Assembly (NCBI RefSeq): GCF_900604335.1
Contig: NZ_UWOD01000002.1
Location: 868,001-932,000 of the forward strand
Source: Intestinibacillus sp. Marseille-P6563
GTDB lineage: Bacteria > Bacillota > Clostridia > Oscillospirales > Butyricicoccaceae
DNA: 64,000 nt
Direction: 5' to 3'
This document shows, piece after piece, positions 42,702-51,773 of this stretch. Made by a program: the position numbers and the translations under genes. The notes beneath the pieces were generated by a model, which had not been told where the DNA came from, did no database searches, and saw only the letters and a list, made by a program, of their open reading frames with translations. Numbering within the stretch: position 1 is the first letter of the stretch; every line of letters starts with the position of its first letter.

Positions 42702-45461
42702 TCACACCTCCAGACGCAGGCGGCTGCCCGTGCGCGTGCGTGTCACGACGATTTTTTTGTCCAGCCTCGTGCGCAGCTCGGCGACGTGGGAGATGATGCC
42801 CACCAGCCGGTCGCTGCCGGCGAGTCCCGCCAGAATGTTCATCGCCTGGTCAAGCGATTCCTCGTCGAGCGAGCCAAAGCCCTCGTCGATGAACATGGCG
42901 TCGATTTCCACCCCGCCCGCGGCGCGCTGGATGACATCGGACAGGCCGAGCGCGAGCGCGAGCGACGCCTGGAACGATTCGCCGCCTGACAGGGTGCGCA
43001 CGCTGCGCGTCTTGCCGGTATAATAATCGATGACGTCCAGTTCCAAACCGGTCTGGGCGCGCTGGTTCATGGCTTCCTGACGGCGCAGCAGCCGGTACTG
43101 CCCGCCGGTCATGGGATGGAACCGCTCATTAGCGGCCGCGATAACCTGGTCGAAGTAAAACGCCAGAATATAATTTTCAAAGGCCAGCTTTTGCCGTCCG
43201 GTCAGTTCGCCGCAGGCCGTATCGGCCAGGCGGGACAGCATCAGGCACACCTTTTCCTGATTTTCGAGCGCACTGCGCTGGCGGGTGAGGTTTTGCAGCA
43301 ACCGCTCGTTGGCGTCGCGGCGGCGGTCGATGGCGTTATAGGCCTGCGTCTGCGCCCGGTGGACGGTGTCGGCTTCCTTGTATTGCTGCCGGAGGGCATC
43401 CAAGTCAGCCGGCTGCCCGGACGGCAGTTGGCCGCGCAGGGTTTCGAGTGCTGCGGCCTGCCGCGCGAGCGCTTCCGCGCCCGCTATGCGGGCGCGCTCG
43501 GCCTGTTCGAGCGCGGCTTGCAGGGTTTCCAACTGTTTGCGGTCGGCGTTTAGGGCCTGCATAGCTTCCTTTTTGCCCGCAAAGGCCAGCCGTCCCCGCA
43601 GCGCCTGTACGGCGGCAGCGGCCGCTGCACGGCGTTCGCTGCTCTCGACCTGCGCCCGCTCCAAGGCCGCCTGTTCCTGCTGCTGCCGGGCGGTTTGTTC
43701 GTCCAGTTCGTGCAGGCTCTTTTCGCACGCGGCATGGGTCTGGGTCTGCTCGGTCAGCGCCTGCACCTGCTCCAAAAGCGCCGCGCTGGCCGCTTTGCTC
43801 TGTTCAATCTCGCCCGAAAGCCGTTCTTTCAGACCTTCCAAGCCAATATCGGTACCCAACAGCGCCTGTACATCGGCGAGCAGCCGGTTTTTCCCGGCAT
43901 CGGCCGCCGCTCGGGCAGCGGCTGCCTGTTCACTGGCCGTGCGCGCCTGCTGACGTGCGTGCTCGGCCTGGGTGCGGGCTTCGTCCAGCGCGGCTTCGGT
44001 CACGTCCCGGCCGGAAGGCCGGGCGGGCGCTGGATGATGGGTGGAACCGCACACCGGACAGGGCTGCCCCTCGATCAGTCCGGCGGCCAGCACACCCGCC
44101 TGGCCGCGCAAAAAGGCACGCTCGATTTCCTGAAAAGCCGCCTGCCGGGTTTCGTTCTCCTGCTCCCGCTCGAGATACGCTTTTTTCTCGTTTTGATAGG
44201 TGCGCACCAGCGCACGGGTTTCGTTGTAGGTACGGGCCAGCCCGGCCAGTGCCTGCTGACGCGTGGCGGCCTTTTCCTGTGCGGCGCGTGCCTCGACCAG
44301 CCGGACGGGCGCATCCTGCACGCGCTCGCGCTGCTGGGTCAGCGCCTGCCGCTGCGCTTCCAGCTGTTCGGCCTGTTGATTGGCATGCGCACAGGCCTGC
44401 GCCGCCTTTTTCCCTTCGATTTCGGCCTGCTGCAAGGCGCGGACGGCGGCGTCCAGTTCGTCATACGCGGGCAGCTCGGCCTGGGCACGCGCGATGCGGT
44501 CGGTGAGAGCCTGCCGCGTGTCCGCCTTGGCCTGCTCGGCCTGCAACGCTTGCTCCAGTGCTGCCTGTGCCTGCTGAAGCTGTCCGTATTTGGTTTCGCC
44601 CTCGGCGGCCTGGGCGCGCAGCGCGGCCTCCTGCTCGGCTTTGGACACCGCGGCGGCCAGGGCTTCCAGACCCTGCCGCCCGGTTTCCAGGCTGTCCGCC
44701 AGCTGCTTTTGGCTCGCGCGGTCGTCTGCCACCGCATCGGTCAGTTGTGGCAGCAAGGTATCCAGCGTATGTGCGTCGGCTGCGGCACAGGCATCGCGCA
44801 GCGTGTCCCGGTCGTCGCACACGATCTGGGCGATGTACTGTTCGGCACCCTTTTTCAGGTCGTCATACTGGCGTGATGCCTGTTTGGCGCGGTCTTTGAG
44901 CGCCAGCTGGAACCGCTGGAAGTGCTCGGTCGAAAAAATGCGGCGGAAAATGCCCGCCCGCTGGCGGGTATCGGCCAGCAACAGCTGCAAAAAATCACCC
45001 TGAGCGATCATCACGATCTGGCCGAACTGAGCGCGGTCGATGCCGATGAGTTCGGTCATGGCTTCGGTCACCTGCCGTGCGCCGGTCACGACCCGTCCGT
45101 CCGGATAGGTCAGCGTCGCGCCCGCCGCTTCGGTGGTCACGCCCTCGCCGCGCTGCTTGGGACGGGTATACTGCGGGTTGCGCTCGACCGTGTACACCTT
45201 GTCATGGTAGCGGAAGGTCAGCGCCACAAAGGTCTTGGCCGTCGCGTCCGCGTAGTCGCTGCGCAGCATGACGCTGTCGCGCGTCTGCCCGCTGGCTTCG
45301 CCGTACAGGGCAAAGGTGATGGCGTCAAACAGCGTGGTCTTGCCCGCGCCTGTATCGCCCGTGATGAGATACAGGCCGCTCTCGCCGAAGTCCTCAAAGG
45401 CGACCTCGGTGCGCCCCGCATACGGCCCAAAGGCGCTGATGGTCAAATGCAGCGGTTTCAT
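42702..45461 (-). CDS. sbcC: Exonuclease SbcC (Rad50-like ATPase)
   Basis: ATPase subunit of the SbcCD nuclease that cleaves hairpins and protein-blocked ends. The 919 residues have Walker A GDTGAGKTTLFDAITFALYG (about 34-53) and a very long Ala/Gln/Glu coiled coil with the zinc hook CPVC in GQPCPVCGSTHHP near its middle. The C-terminal lobe has signature LSGGESFQASLALALGLSDV and Walker B DAMFIDEGFGSLDEESLD. The start overlaps the sbcD stop (ATGA) with GGGGAGGGG upstream. Function follows from the family. Confidence 0.96.
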   Translation of the reverse strand: MKPLHLTISAFGPYAGRTEVAFEDFGESGLYLITGDTGAGKTTLFDAITFALYGEASGQTRDSVMLRSDYADATAKTFVALTFRYHDKVYTVERNPQYTRPKQRGEGVTTEAAGATLTYPDGRVVTGARQVTEAMTELIGIDRAQFGQIVMIAQGDFLQLLLADTRQRAGIFRRIFSTEHFQRFQLALKDRAKQASRQYDDLKKGAEQYIAQIVCDDRDTLRDACAAADAHTLDTLLPQLTDAVADDRASQKQLADSLETGRQGLEALAAAVSKAEQEAALRAQAAEGETKYGQLQQAQAALEQALQAEQAKADTRQALTDRIARAQAELPAYDELDAAVRALQQAEIEGKKAAQACAHANQQAEQLEAQRQALTQQRERVQDAPVRLVEARAAQEKAATRQQALAGLARTYNETRALVRTYQNEKKAYLEREQENETRQAAFQEIERAFLRGQAGVLAAGLIEGQPCPVCGSTHHPAPARPSGRDVTEAALDEARTQAEHARQQARTASEQAAAARAAADAGKNRLLADVQALLGTDIGLEGLKERLSGEIEQSKAASAALLEQVQALTEQTQTHAACEKSLHELDEQTARQQQEQAALERAQVESSERRAAAAAAVQALRGRLAFAGKKEAMQALNADRKQLETLQAALEQAERARIAGAEALARQAAALETLRGQLPSGQPADLDALRQQYKEADTVHRAQTQAYNAIDRRRDANERLLQNLTRQRSALENQEKVCLMLSRLADTACGELTGRQKLAFENYILAFYFDQVIAAANERFHPMTGGQYRLLRRQEAMNQRAQTGLELDVIDYYTGKTRSVRTLSGGESFQASLALALGLSDVIQRAAGGVEIDAMFIDEGFGSLDEESLDQAMNILAGLAGSDRLVGIISHVAELRTRLDKKIVVTRTRTGSRLRLEV

Positions 45462-46597
45462 GCGTTCCCCTCCCCCATTTCGTCCAGCATGGTCCGCACC
45501 AGCGCCTGCATGTCGGCATCCATGGGCTGGCCGTTCTGCTTTTCATAAAATTCGGAAAACAGTTCAAACGGCGCGCGCAGGGCCGGACGGTTTTCCAGTT
45601 CGGGCGTGCCCGTCTGGCGAGTGAGCGTGTTGTCGAAGTCCAGGCGCAGGGTGTTTGGGTACACGGTGCGCACCTTGTTCATAGCGTCCAGCACGGCCTC
45701 GTCGGTCAGGGTAATGTGCAGGTAATCGTCGGTCTTGGCGCCTGGCTCCGGGTGCAGCAGGTCGTCCAGCGCGCCGCGAATCTCGCGCAGGTCGCGCTGG
45801 GGCGTGAGCGGCAGACGTTCGATTTCGACCTGCCCTTTGGCACCCAGCGTGACGAGCGGCACCGATTTTTTGTGGTGCACCTCGGAAAACGAAAACTTGA
45901 GCGGCGACCCGGCATAGCGCACCGTATCCCGGCCGATGCGCTGCGGACCGTGGATGTGCCCGAGGGCAACATAATCAAAGCCGTCAAACGCCGAAACATC
46001 CACATTGTCCAGGGTGCCCACGGAGGCCAGTTCGGATTCGCACCGTTCGGGCGCCACACCACGGGCGGTCACAAACTGATGGGCGAGCAGTACCCGGCGA
46101 GCATCGGGCGCTGCCGGTACGGTTTCCAGCACCGCGCGCACCGCGCCCTCATAATCACCCGGTTCCACGTCCGGAAAATACCGCCGCACCTGCGCCGGGC
46201 GCAGGAAGGGCAGCAGGGTAAACTGCACGTCCCCCCACGCGTCGCGCAGCGTGACCGTGCGCACCGTGCCGTCAAAGACCGGCGCGAGATATACACCCGC
46301 GCCGTCCAGCAGCCGCGCGCCGAAGGCCAGACGCTCGTCCGAATCGTGGTTGCCCGGAATGAGCAGGCAGGCGACGCCCTGCGCCTGCAAACGGGTCAAA
46401 AAACGGTCCAGCACGGCCACCGCTTCGGGCGGGGGCACCGGGCGGTCGTACACGTCCCCGGCAATCAGTACCGCGTCCGCGCGGTGCTCCTGCACCAGCT
46501 GTAAAATTTGGTCTAAGATGTAGGTTTGGTCGTCCAGCATGGACATTTCGCACACGCGCTTGCCCAGATGCAGGTCGGCTAAGTGGATGAATCTCAT
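45458..46597 (-). CDS. sbcD: Exonuclease SbcD (Mre11-like nuclease)
   Basis: Metallophosphoesterase nuclease partner of SbcC. The 379 residues have all metal motifs: IHLADLHLGKRV (4-15), GDVYDRPVPP (about 51-60), IPGNHDSDERLAFG (about 85-98), and GHIHGPQRIG further on. I use the ATG at 46597 (MRFIHLADLH), behind GGAAAGGAGATGCCGCC; the open frame running to 46837 extends into recQ sequence. sbcD-sbcC are a two-gene operon, divergent from recQ. Confidence 0.96.
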   Translation of the reverse strand: MRFIHLADLHLGKRVCEMSMLDDQTYILDQILQLVQEHRADAVLIAGDVYDRPVPPPEAVAVLDRFLTRLQAQGVACLLIPGNHDSDERLAFGARLLDGAGVYLAPVFDGTVRTVTLRDAWGDVQFTLLPFLRPAQVRRYFPDVEPGDYEGAVRAVLETVPAAPDARRVLLAHQFVTARGVAPERCESELASVGTLDNVDVSAFDGFDYVALGHIHGPQRIGRDTVRYAGSPLKFSFSEVHHKKSVPLVTLGAKGQVEIERLPLTPQRDLREIRGALDDLLHPEPGAKTDDYLHITLTDEAVLDAMNKVRTVYPNTLRLDFDNTLTRQTGTPELENRPALRAPFELFSEFYEKQNGQPMDADMQALVRTMLDEMGEGNA

Positions 46598-46619
46598 GGC
46601 GGCATCTCCTTTCCCCGCT

Positions 46620-46625
46620 ATTATA
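46620..46625 (-). promoter_or_regulatory. Extended -10 promoter of sbcDC
   Basis: On the minus strand TGCTATAAT (TG-N-TATAAT) lies about 23 bases before sbcD; no good -35 is visible. It is back to back with the recQ promoter. Confidence 0.6.
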
Positions 46626-46643
46626 GCATAGATCGGGCAGCCG

Positions 46644-46672
46644 TTGCATTTTCTCCAAATCTTTCGTATAAT
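46644..46672 (+). promoter_or_regulatory. Promoter of recQ
   Basis: TTGCAT and TATAAT are 17 bases apart, 34 bases before the recQ start. Confidence 0.75.
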
Positions 46673-46706
46673 AAGCGTTGATTTTGAGGAATGGAGGAAC
46701 CCGCTC

Positions 46707-48737
46707 ATGCACACGCCCGAAGCGGTCTTAAAGGAATATTTCGGCCATGCGGCCTTCCGCGGCCGGCAAAAGGAGCTGGTGGACGCCCTGCTCGAGGGCC
46801 GCGACGTACTCGGCGTCATGCCGACCGGCGCGGGCAAATCGGTGTGCTTTCAGGTGCCTGCCCTGCTCGTGCCCGGGCTGACCGTGGTGGTGTCCCCGCT
46901 GATTTCGCTGATGAAAGACCAGGTGGGTGCGCTGACGCAGGCGGGCATCCCGGCTGCGTATCTCAACAGCGCCCTCTCGGCCGAGCAGCAGCGGGCAGTC
47001 TATGCCCGCGCGTACCGCGGAGAACTGCGTCTATTGTACGTATCCCCCGAACGATTGGAGATGAGCGGTTTTCAGGCGCTGTTTGAACGCGTACCGCTGG
47101 CCTACGTGGCCGTGGACGAAGCACACTGTATCTCGCAATGGGGACAGGATTTCCGGCCGAGTTACAGCAAGATCGTCGATTTCCTGCACGCCCTGCCCGA
47201 GCGGCCGCCGGTGGGCGCGTTCACGGCCACGGCCACCGAAGCCGTGCGGCAGGACATCGTCCGTTTGCTTGGGCTGCGTGACCCACTCGTATGCGTATCC
47301 GGCTTTGACCGGCCCAACCTGACCTTTATGACCGAAAAACCGCACGACAAACGCGAACATCTGGTCACGCTGCTGCGCGAACGGCTGGGTCAGAGCGGCA
47401 TCGTCTACTGCGCGACCCGTAAGGCGGTCGATGACGTCCATGAAATGCTGGTCGCGCGCGGCTTTGCCGCCGGACGCTATCACGCCGGAATGGACGCGGC
47501 CAGCCGCCGCGAAAGCCAGGAGGATTTTCTGTTCGACCGGCTGCAAGTGATGGTGGCGACCAACGCCTTCGGCATGGGCATCGACAAATCCAATGTGTCG
47601 TTTGTCATCCATTATAATCTGCCGCAGAACATCGAAAGCTATTACCAGGAAGCCGGACGCGCCGGGCGCGACGGCTCCCCGGCTGACTGCATCCTGCTGT
47701 ACAGCCCACAGGATGTGCGCACCTGTGAATTTCTCATCGAGCACGGCCACGACGACGAAGAACTCGACGAGCGCACCCGCCGCACCTTGCGCGAACGCGA
47801 CAAGGAACGCTTGCAGCAGATGGTCTTTTACGCGACCACGACCGATTGCCTGCGGCGGTTCCTGCTCCGGTATTTCGGGGAGGATGCGCCGCTTTCGTGT
47901 GACAACTGCTCGAGCTGCCTGACTCAATTTGAGCAAGTCGATGCCACGCTGGAAGCGCAGAAGATCGTGTCCTGTGTCTACCGTTTGCAGCAGCGCGGCC
48001 GCACGGCCGGCAAGGCACTGATCGCCGACATCCTGCGCGGCGCAGATAACGAGCGCATCCGGCAAAATGAGTTTGATACCCTGTCCACCTACGGCATCAT
48101 GCGCGAGGACTCATTAAAACGCATCCGCGACCTGATCGACCGCCTGCTCGAAGGCGGCTATCTGGAAAGCTCGGGCGGCCAATATCCGACCGTGCACCTG
48201 TGTCCCAAGTCGGCGGACATCATCCGCAAGCGCCTGCCTTTTACGGTCAAGCTGCCGCGCGACAAGCGCAAAAAGGATATGCGCGAAATCGAACAGAGCA
48301 GCCTGTACGAAGCTTTGCGCGCGCTGCGCGGCGAGATCGCCGCGCGCGAGCGCGTACCGGCCTATGTAATTTTTTCCAATGCGGCCTTGCAGGACATGTG
48401 TACCCGCCAGCCGATCACCGAAGGCGAATTTCTGGAGGTGTCGGGCGTCGGCCGCGCCAAGGCCGACAAATACGGCGAAGAATTTGTCGCGCTCATCAAA
48501 CGGCATGTGCAAAAGGCAGCCGGAAAAGAGCCGCCCCCGCCGGGTGCGGCGTCTGCCCAGCGCATCAGCGCACGCGACCAGGGGCTGTTAAAGCCCTGGT
48601 CGGACCGCGAGGACGATTATCTGCGGGAGGAAGCCGCCCAGCACCTGACCGTGCTCGAGATCGCATCCCGGCACGAGCGCCCGCTCGGTTCGGTCATCGC
48701 CCGGTTAAAAAAACTGGGGCTGCCCATCACAAGATAG
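46707..48737 (+). CDS. recQ: ATP-dependent DNA helicase RecQ
   Basis: 3'-5' helicase in recombination and fork repair. The 676 residues have Walker A MPTGAGKSVCFQVP (about 38-51), DEAH box VDEAHCISQWGQDFR, helicase motif V/VI with NLPQNIESYYQEAGRAGRDG, and the zinc-binding RQC cysteines (DCLRRFLLRYFGED and SCDNCSSC). An HRDC domain (about 545-615) is followed by an extra C-terminal helical segment (WSDREDDYLREEAAQHLTVL, HERPLGSVIARLKKLGLP), as in some Firmicutes RecQ. The ATG at 46707 follows GGAATGGAGGAACC. Confidence 0.96.
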   Translation: MHTPEAVLKEYFGHAAFRGRQKELVDALLEGRDVLGVMPTGAGKSVCFQVPALLVPGLTVVVSPLISLMKDQVGALTQAGIPAAYLNSALSAEQQRAVYARAYRGELRLLYVSPERLEMSGFQALFERVPLAYVAVDEAHCISQWGQDFRPSYSKIVDFLHALPERPPVGAFTATATEAVRQDIVRLLGLRDPLVCVSGFDRPNLTFMTEKPHDKREHLVTLLRERLGQSGIVYCATRKAVDDVHEMLVARGFAAGRYHAGMDAASRRESQEDFLFDRLQVMVATNAFGMGIDKSNVSFVIHYNLPQNIESYYQEAGRAGRDGSPADCILLYSPQDVRTCEFLIEHGHDDEELDERTRRTLRERDKERLQQMVFYATTTDCLRRFLLRYFGEDAPLSCDNCSSCLTQFEQVDATLEAQKIVSCVYRLQQRGRTAGKALIADILRGADNERIRQNEFDTLSTYGIMREDSLKRIRDLIDRLLEGGYLESSGGQYPTVHLCPKSADIIRKRLPFTVKLPRDKRKKDMREIEQSSLYEALRALRGEIAARERVPAYVIFSNAALQDMCTRQPITEGEFLEVSGVGRAKADKYGEEFVALIKRHVQKAAGKEPPPPGAASAQRISARDQGLLKPWSDREDDYLREEAAQHLTVLEIASRHERPLGSVIARLKKLGLPITR

Positions 48738-48769
48738 AAAAAACCGCACGGTTTCGTGCGGTTTTTTTG
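48738..48769. terminator. Bidirectional terminator between recQ and the TetR gene
   Basis: AAAAAACCGCACG pairs with CGTGCGGTTTTTT around GTTT, giving U-runs on both strands between convergent genes. Confidence 0.93.
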
Positions 48770-49318
48770 TTAGGCCATGTGCAGGATGCTGCACAGCATA
48801 TCGTCCATACGTCGGATGACTGCATCCCGCCCGGCGGGTTTTTCGCGGGTCATCCATTTTTTCATCACCCCGATGCAGCCCGCGGCCGCAAACCAGATGG
48901 AAAAATAGTCCTCCGGCTCACGCGGCGGACGCAGCAGGCAGCTGCATTCCTCCATCAGGTTCATCAGCTTTTGTTCAAAACTGCCCATGCTGCGGTCGCT
49001 CATCAGTGCATACGTTAGGTCGTGGTTTTCTTCCAGATAGGCGACCGACTGCTCGATCAGCGGCCGGATGGTGGTGGCGTCGGGGCCGGGCAGCGCGTGG
49101 GAGATCAGGTCGCGCAGCACATCCACAATTTCGTTTTCCACCTTTTCGCGCAGGTCGAACACATCCCGGTAATAGGCATAAAAGGTGCCCCGGTTGATGT
49201 CGGCCCGCCGCACTACATCGGTTACCGTGATGTTCTGAAATTCCTTCTCCTGCATCAGGCTGGCCAGCGCCTGCCGCAGCAGCTTTTTGGTCCGCCGGAT
49301 CCGCTTGTCTTCTTGCAT
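48770..49318 (-). CDS. TetR/AcrR family transcriptional regulator
   Basis: A 182-residue repressor-type protein. The N-terminal HTH reads FQNITVTDVVRRADINRGTF (about 28-47) followed by YAYYRDVFDLREKVENEI. The C-terminal ligand domain has no recognisable subfamily. The ATG follows AAGGAGGTTGGGTC. It is divergent from an MMPL exporter, with a 30-base inverted repeat between them. The usual reading is repression of the exporter, released when a membrane-active compound binds; the ligand is unknown. Confidence 0.93.
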   Translation of the reverse strand: MQEDKRIRRTKKLLRQALASLMQEKEFQNITVTDVVRRADINRGTFYAYYRDVFDLREKVENEIVDVLRDLISHALPGPDATTIRPLIEQSVAYLEENHDLTYALMSDRSMGSFEQKLMNLMEECSCLLRPPREPEDYFSIWFAAAGCIGVMKKWMTREKPAGRDAVIRRMDDMLCSILHMA

Positions 49319-49354
49319 GACCCAACCTCCTTGACCTGTTAAAATTTTTCAAAT

Positions 49355-49384
49355 AATGAACACTTATAGCTACATTTGTTCATT
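49355..49384. promoter_or_regulatory. Inverted repeat, probable TetR operator
   Basis: AATGAACA and TGTTCATT form perfect 8-base arms separated by 14 bases, centred in the 190-base gap between the TetR and MMPL genes. The layout is that of a TetR-family site that could repress both genes. Confidence 0.65.
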
Positions 49385-49412
49385 TTCGTACATCTGGACC
49401 ATAATTGTATGT

Positions 49413-49441
49413 TGTGTATGGTTATTGGATGTAATATACTA
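49413..49441 (+). promoter_or_regulatory. Promoter of the MMPL operon
   Basis: TTGTGT and TATACT are 17 bases apart; transcription would begin near 49448. A second possible -35/-10 (TTGTTC, CATAAT) lies at 49376-49405 overlapping the operator. Confidence 0.6.
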
Positions 49442-49508
49442 TATCACAGAAAAAAGATTTGCGCAACCGGCGATCTCACCGCTGGGCGCCAAGGCAGGTG
49501 TTTTGTTT

Positions 49509-51773
49509 GTGAAAAAAGAGGGGCGGCGTCCGGTCGAGCTGATCATCCGCAAGCGGAAGGTGATCGAAAAGCTCTTCCTGATCCTGTTTATCTTCAACCT
49601 GGCCTGCATTCCATTTGTAGGCGTCAACTATGACCTGACCAAATACCTTCCCGACTCTGCGCCTTCGGCGCAGGCGCTCGACATCATGGAGAAAGAATTC
49701 ACCTATCCCGGCATGGGCCGTGTGATGCTCCAGGATGTCACGCTGCGGGAAGCCAAGGCGATCAAGGATCAGATTGCCAAGGTCGATGGGGTCGACATGG
49801 TCTTGTGGTGCGACACCACGACCAACATCTATGGTTCGAGTGAATTCATCGATTACAGCAACATCGAGGACTACTACAAGGACGGCGATGCCTATATGGA
49901 CATCACCTTCCTGGAAAGCGACTCCTCCGACCGCACCCATGAAGCGGTGCATGAAATCCAGTCCATCATCGAGGGCAAGGGCATCATGGCCGGTTCGGCA
50001 GCGTCGGACACCATGCTTGGCCCGACCATCAATAGCGAGGTCGCGCGCGTCATGGCGCTGGCTGTTGTGGTCATCTTCCTTATTTTGATGATCACCACGA
50101 CTTCCTGGTTTGAACCGGCCCTGTTTTTGCTGGTCATGGGCATTGCCATTGTCATCGGCATGGGCACCAACCTGTTTTTCGGGGAGATTTCGTTCATGTC
50201 CAATGCGGTCGGTGCGGTCTTGCAGCTGGCCTGCTCGATGGACTATTCCATCTTCCTGCTGCATTCGTTCACCCGCGAAAAAGCAAACGGCATCGAGCCC
50301 GAACAGGCCATGGCCAACGCTTTGCGGCAGGCCGTATCGTCCATCGGCGCTTCGGGCGCGACTACGGTGGTCGGCTTCCTTGCGCTGGCGGTCATGCGCT
50401 TCGGCATTGGTCCGGATATGGGCTTTGTGCTGGCCAAGAGCATCATTTGCAGCCTGCTCACCGTACTGCTGCTCATGCCGGCGCTCATCCTGCGGTTTCA
50501 GAACGTCATCGACCGCACGGCGCACCGGCCGTTTTTGCCGGGCTTCCGCAAGATGGGCGAATTTGCGTATAAAATCCGCATTCCGCTAACCGTTCTGGTG
50601 CTGCTGCTCGTCATTCCGTGCTATGTCGGCCAGGGCATGGCCGACTTTACCTACGGCAATGAGGCCATCACCAACTCGCCCGGCACGGACATCTACGAGA
50701 ACGAAAACCTCATGAATGAAAAGTTCGGCCGCAGCAATATGATGCTGGCGCTGGTGCCCGTGGGCGACAATGTCACCGAAAAAGCCATGACCGAAGAATT
50801 GGATGCGCTGCCCTATACCCGGTATGTCATGGGCCTTGCCGACATGCTGCCGTCCGGCATCCCCGAAGAATTTTTGCCCGAAAGCCTGACCGGGCAGCTG
50901 CATTCGGAAAACTGGGCGCGCGTGATCGTCAATGTGCGTTCGGCGGGGGAAAGTACAGCAGCGTTCCAGTACACCGACGAAATCCGCGGCATTGTGGAAA
51001 AGTATTATCCCAACGATAAGACGTATGTGGTCGGTGTGACCCCGGCGACCGAGGACATCCGCGACATCATCACCGATGACTATGCGTTCGTCAACATTCT
51101 GTCGCTGCTCGGCGTCGCGCTCGTGGTCGTGATTACATACAAATCGCTGTTCCTGCCGCTCGTGGTGCTCATCCCCATCGAGTCGGCGGTGTTCATCAAC
51201 ACCGCGCTGCCGTATATCTACGGCCAGCGCACCATGTTCCTGGGCTTTATCATCGTATCGTGCGTCCAGCTCGGCGCGACGATCGACTACTCCATTTTGA
51301 TGACCGGCAACTACCTCGACGCCCGCGCCCAAGGGGACAAAAAGGAAGCTGCCATCCGCACGGTCACCCAGAGCGCGCTGTCCATCCTGACCTCGGGCTT
51401 CATTCTGGCGGCGGCCGGCTATGGCCTGTACTTCCTGACCTCGATTGAGGCGGTGGGCAGTCTGGGCCGCCTGATTGGCCGCGGTGCTCTGCTGAGTATG
51501 TTTTTGGTACTGTTCATGCTGCCCGCTTGCCTGCTGGCCTTTGACCGCTTTATCATCAAGCCCGACCATGCTCAAAAGAAGCATGCACGCATGAACCGCA
51601 TCCGACAGAATAAACTGACCTTCCCCACCCTGTCTGCCCTGCAAAAGCAGCGTCTTGCGCTGCGCGAGCAGATTCGGAAAAACCGCAAAGCCCGCCGGCA
51701 GGCGCTTTGGAACCGTCTGCGGGGCCATAAACCAAGCGAAAGTGAGGCGCAACAAGATGAAGACAAAAAGTAA
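49509..51773 (+). CDS. MMPL/RND superfamily exporter
   Basis: A 754-residue membrane exporter with two repeated halves. Each half has one helix, a large extracytoplasmic loop, and a group of five helices. The first group includes LQLACSMDYSIFLLHSFTRE, the second VQLGATIDYSILMTGNYLDA, both with the GxxxDY proton-relay pattern of MMPL/RND proteins. The C-terminal tail is strongly basic. I propose GTG 49509 (VKKEGRRPVELIIRKRKVIE) behind AAGGCAGG. The ATG at 49356 lies inside the operator, upstream of the proposed transcription start. Substrate unknown, probably lipidic or amphiphilic. It overlaps the next gene by 17 bases. Confidence 0.88.
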   Translation: MKKEGRRPVELIIRKRKVIEKLFLILFIFNLACIPFVGVNYDLTKYLPDSAPSAQALDIMEKEFTYPGMGRVMLQDVTLREAKAIKDQIAKVDGVDMVLWCDTTTNIYGSSEFIDYSNIEDYYKDGDAYMDITFLESDSSDRTHEAVHEIQSIIEGKGIMAGSAASDTMLGPTINSEVARVMALAVVVIFLILMITTTSWFEPALFLLVMGIAIVIGMGTNLFFGEISFMSNAVGAVLQLACSMDYSIFLLHSFTREKANGIEPEQAMANALRQAVSSIGASGATTVVGFLALAVMRFGIGPDMGFVLAKSIICSLLTVLLLMPALILRFQNVIDRTAHRPFLPGFRKMGEFAYKIRIPLTVLVLLLVIPCYVGQGMADFTYGNEAITNSPGTDIYENENLMNEKFGRSNMMLALVPVGDNVTEKAMTEELDALPYTRYVMGLADMLPSGIPEEFLPESLTGQLHSENWARVIVNVRSAGESTAAFQYTDEIRGIVEKYYPNDKTYVVGVTPATEDIRDIITDDYAFVNILSLLGVALVVVITYKSLFLPLVVLIPIESAVFINTALPYIYGQRTMFLGFIIVSCVQLGATIDYSILMTGNYLDARAQGDKKEAAIRTVTQSALSILTSGFILAAAGYGLYFLTSIEAVGSLGRLIGRGALLSMFLVLFMLPACLLAFDRFIIKPDHAQKKHARMNRIRQNKLTFPTLSALQKQRLALREQIRKNRKARRQALWNRLRGHKPSESEAQQDEDKK

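Noticed and set aside
45458-46837. Longer SbcD starting within recQ
   Set aside because: The extra residues overlap a divergent gene and promoters; MRFIHLADLH at 46597 is the family start.
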